A DNA stretch of 7,609 bases from Acidobacteriota bacterium (GTDB lineage: Bacteria; Acidobacteriota; Blastocatellia; Pyrinomonadales; Pyrinomonadaceae). A program made the translations under genes and the position numbers. The stretch covers positions 1-7,609 of the forward strand of contig JAOTWT010000130.1 in assembly GCA_029862725.1 (NCBI GenBank), written 5' to 3'. This document shows, one piece after another, positions 6,578 to 7,609 of this stretch; position 1 is the first letter of the stretch, and every line of letters begins with the position of its first letter. The notes under the pieces are model-generated. The model was given only the letters and a program-made list of their open reading frames with translations, made no database searches and had not been told where the DNA came from.

Positions 6578-6612
6578 CCTGAAACCTGAAACCTGAAACT
6601 TGAAACTTGAAA
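6578..6612 (-). repeat. Heptamer array, right arm of the cassette
   Basis: Five consecutive plus-strand units: CCTGAAA three times, then CTTGAAA twice. Read on the minus strand they are TTTCAAG and TTTCAGG, the same sense as the left arm reads on the plus strand. The array is preceded by CCGAACAAA, a lead-in that recurs with one extra base before the array at 6681. Confidence 0.9.
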
Positions 6613-6620
6613 CCAGTCAT

Positions 6621-6650
6621 TCACCTGGCGACGATTACCCCGTCTCTCAG
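6621..6650 (-). pseudogene. Second copy of the adaptor's 3' end (remnant)
   Basis: On the minus strand this stretch reads LRDGVIVAR-stop, against KLGDGVIVSR-stop at the true end of the adaptor (6718). Fifteen bases are identical (GACGATTACCCCGTC at 6630-6644 and 6727-6741), with partial similarity on both sides up to and including the stop codon. The frame is shifted by one relative to the adaptor, and upstream the similarity dissolves into heptamer repeats. It may be the stump of a duplicated adaptor gene or an original tail displaced by repeat insertion. It is too short to be a gene. Confidence 0.5.
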
Positions 6651-6656
6651 CAAAAC

Positions 6657-6708
6657 AAGTTCAAACACCCCGAAACAAACCTTGAACTTTGAACTTTGAA
6701 CGTTGAAC
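6657..6708. repeat. Third heptamer locus, between adaptor and cassette
   Basis: Four plus-strand units, CTTGAAC, TTTGAAC, TTTGAAC and GTTGAAC, occupy 6681-6708. A single opposing copy, AAGTTCAAA, lies at 6657-6665 and is the exact reverse complement of TTTGAACTT at 6688-6696. The locus therefore shows the same opposing-arm layout in miniature, and could fold as a hairpin in the transcript. Confidence 0.8.
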
Positions 6709-6709
6709 A

Positions 6710-6724
6710 GCGATGCTTCATCGC
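6710..6724. repeat. Short hairpin over the adaptor stop codon
   Basis: GCGATG and CATCGC are perfect 6-base complements around a three-base loop (CTT), and the adaptor's TGA (6720-6718) lies inside. No U-run follows, so I do not call it a terminator; it may affect termination of translation or RNA stability, or be chance. Confidence 0.4.
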
Positions 6725-7609
6725 GAGACGATTACCCCGTCCCCAAGCTTGTCGACGTTCGTAACCGCCACCGCCTCATTCTCGGCAACGCCCTGTTTGA
6801 TCTCGATCATGTCGTTTTCGAGTAGTCCGGTTTTGACCTGTCGTTCGAGCGCAACCCCGTCTTTGATAACAAAAACGATATTCCGATCACCATCCGCGCG
6901 GACGGCCTTTGCGGGGATCATCACGGCCGGTTCCGGTTTGGCTTGTGTTATCCGGACCGTCGCGAATTGTCCGGGCTTTAAAAGTCCGCCGACGTTATCG
7001 ATTTCGGCCTCCACAGTCAGAGTCCTTGACTGCGGATTGAGGCTCGGAAGAATCCTCGTAACGGTCCCGGCGAATTTCCGGTCCGGATACGCGGAGACCT
7101 GCGCCGATACGCCCTGTCCGACAGCGACCTTCCCGATCGACTGTTCGGGGACGTCGATCCTGAGGCGCAATACTGCCGTGCGAACGATCGTTGCGAGTTT
7201 CGCGTTTGGCTGATTGGGCGATATGAACTCGCCGGGATCGGCGTTTCGTTCCGAAATGTATCCGCTGATCGGTGCGTAGATGGTGTTGTCGCTGACCGTC
7301 TTGCGCGCCTGTGCGACCTGTGTTTCCGCTGTCGTCACAGCCGCCTTTGCGTTAGCCACCTGTGTTCGCGCGACATCGACAGCTTTTTGCGCGGTGGTGA
7401 TCGCACGCACCGCCACCGCGGCATTCGATCTCGCCTCGGCAAGCTGCCCGCGCAGACCGTCGCGCAGAGCTTTCTTCTGGTCATAGGCCGAGCGCGAAAC
7501 ATCTCCGGATTCGAGGAGCTGCGTATATCGCTTTAGCTCTTTTTCCGCCAGATCCAGTTGAGCGTTGACGTTTATCACCTGCGAAAAGTCCTCGATATCG
7601 AAGGTTTCG
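6718..7609 (-). CDS. HlyD/MexA-type periplasmic adaptor of the RND pump, 5' end cut by window edge
   Basis: Membrane fusion protein that links the RND permease to the TolC channel in the periplasm. About 296 codons are visible, and the frame is still open at base 7609, so the signal peptide or membrane anchor and the first lipoyl half lie outside. The visible order is: the second part of the alpha-helical hairpin (AQLDLAEKELKRYTQLLESG, then GLRGQLAEARSNAAVAVRAI up to AQARKTV); the second lipoyl half with the hallmark DNTIYAPISGYISERNADPG; the beta-barrel (LRLRIDVPEQSIGKVAVGQG, GTVTRILPSLNPQSRTLTVE, LLKPGQFATVRI); and the membrane-proximal domain (MIPAKAVRADGDRNIVFVIK) ending in KLGDGVIVSR. 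A GTG at 7578 is internal and is not the start. It is the first visible gene of the operon. In most systems the permease follows directly; here a 231-base gap and the four-helix bundle gene intervene. Confidence 0.96.
   Translation of the reverse strand, partial: ETFDIEDFSQVINVNAQLDLAEKELKRYTQLLESGDVSRSAYDQKKALRDGLRGQLAEARSNAAVAVRAITTAQKAVDVARTQVANAKAAVTTAETQVAQARKTVSDNTIYAPISGYISERNADPGEFISPNQPNAKLATIVRTAVLRLRIDVPEQSIGKVAVGQGVSAQVSAYPDRKFAGTVTRILPSLNPQSRTLTVEAEIDNVGGLLKPGQFATVRITQAKPEPAVMIPAKAVRADGDRNIVFVIKDGVALERQVKTGLLENDMIEIKQGVAENEAVAVTNVDKLGDGVIVSR

Larger units (their letters stand above)
6064..6612. mobile_element. Candidate cassette: four-helix bundle gene between inverted heptamer arms
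   Basis: A 549-base unit bounded by a TTYCARG array on the left (6064-6091) and the reverse-complement CYTGAAA array on the right (6578-6612), enclosing a single AT-rich gene unrelated to efflux. It separates the adaptor from its permease, genes that are normally adjacent in such operons. The bracketing and base composition are visible; that the unit moved or can move is inference. There is no transposase, no classical terminal inverted repeat and no proven target duplication. Confidence 0.4.

Noticed and set aside
6408..6620. 70-codon minus-strand frame beginning in the right heptamer arm (GFKFQVSGFRFQV at its N-terminus)
   Set aside because: It arises from the stop-free sense of the heptamer array and then overlaps the real four-helix bundle gene in another frame. 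It has no ribosome site or family features.
6630..6741. Classical target-site duplication of a transposon (15-bp direct repeats)
   Set aside because: Similarity extends beyond the 15 bases and follows the coding sense to the stop codon, so a duplicated gene tail explains it better. No transposase or terminal repeats lie between the copies.

Overview
The window looks like accessory chromosomal DNA from a diderm (Gram-negative-type) bacterium of medium GC. All genes that I accept lie on the minus strand, so the window reads right to left. They form one tripartite drug/solute efflux operon: a periplasmic adaptor (HlyD/MexA type, 5' end outside the window), an inner-membrane RND permease (AcrB/HAE1 type), a small flavodoxin-fold NAD(P)H:quinone oxidoreductase, a four-helix membrane protein of unknown function, and a TolC-type outer-membrane channel (3' end outside the window). 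Gene style and the dispersed heptanucleotide arrays would fit an Acidobacteriota (Blastocatellia-like) genome, but that is a low-confidence impression. No rRNA or marker gene is present to settle it.

Layout, right to left. 7609-6718 holds the adaptor (coiled coil, second lipoyl half, beta-barrel, membrane-proximal domain). 6717-6487 is a repeat-rich gap that contains a short second copy of the adaptor's 3' end. 6486-6097 is a small AT-rich gene for an S23/IVP-type four-helix bundle protein, which has no obvious business in an efflux operon. 6091-6064 is a heptamer array that runs almost into the permease start codon. 6053-2640 is the RND permease. 2632-2054 (oxidoreductase), 2049-1627 (membrane protein) and 1574-1 (outer-membrane channel) follow at gaps of 7, 4 and 52 bases, so permease, reductase and membrane protein are probably translationally coupled.

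The notable layer is a family of 7-base repeats: TTYCARG on the plus strand, with its reverse complement CYTGAAA/YTTGAAC. It appears at three places within 2.4 kb: around the four-helix bundle gene (6064-6612), in the adaptor-to-bundle gap (6657-6708), and inside the permease gene (4304-4543). At each place the left arm reads GTTYCAR-like and the right arm reads as its reverse complement, so each locus is bounded by inverted heptamer arms. In the permease, the element and its junctions add about 98 residues to the cytoplasmic loop between TM6 and TM7 without breaking the frame. My main hypothesis is that these are copies of one short mobile or amplifying repeat element, one copy of which carries the four-helix bundle gene as cargo. 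The arms, their orientation and the in-frame reading are visible directly; mobility and any role of the bundle protein are inference.

In the cell, the adaptor, permease and outer-membrane channel would assemble into a proton-driven pump spanning both membranes. The quinone reductase and its membrane neighbour may detoxify or reduce the same redox-active compounds that the pump exports. No transcriptional regulator, tRNA, rRNA, CRISPR array or transposase is seen.
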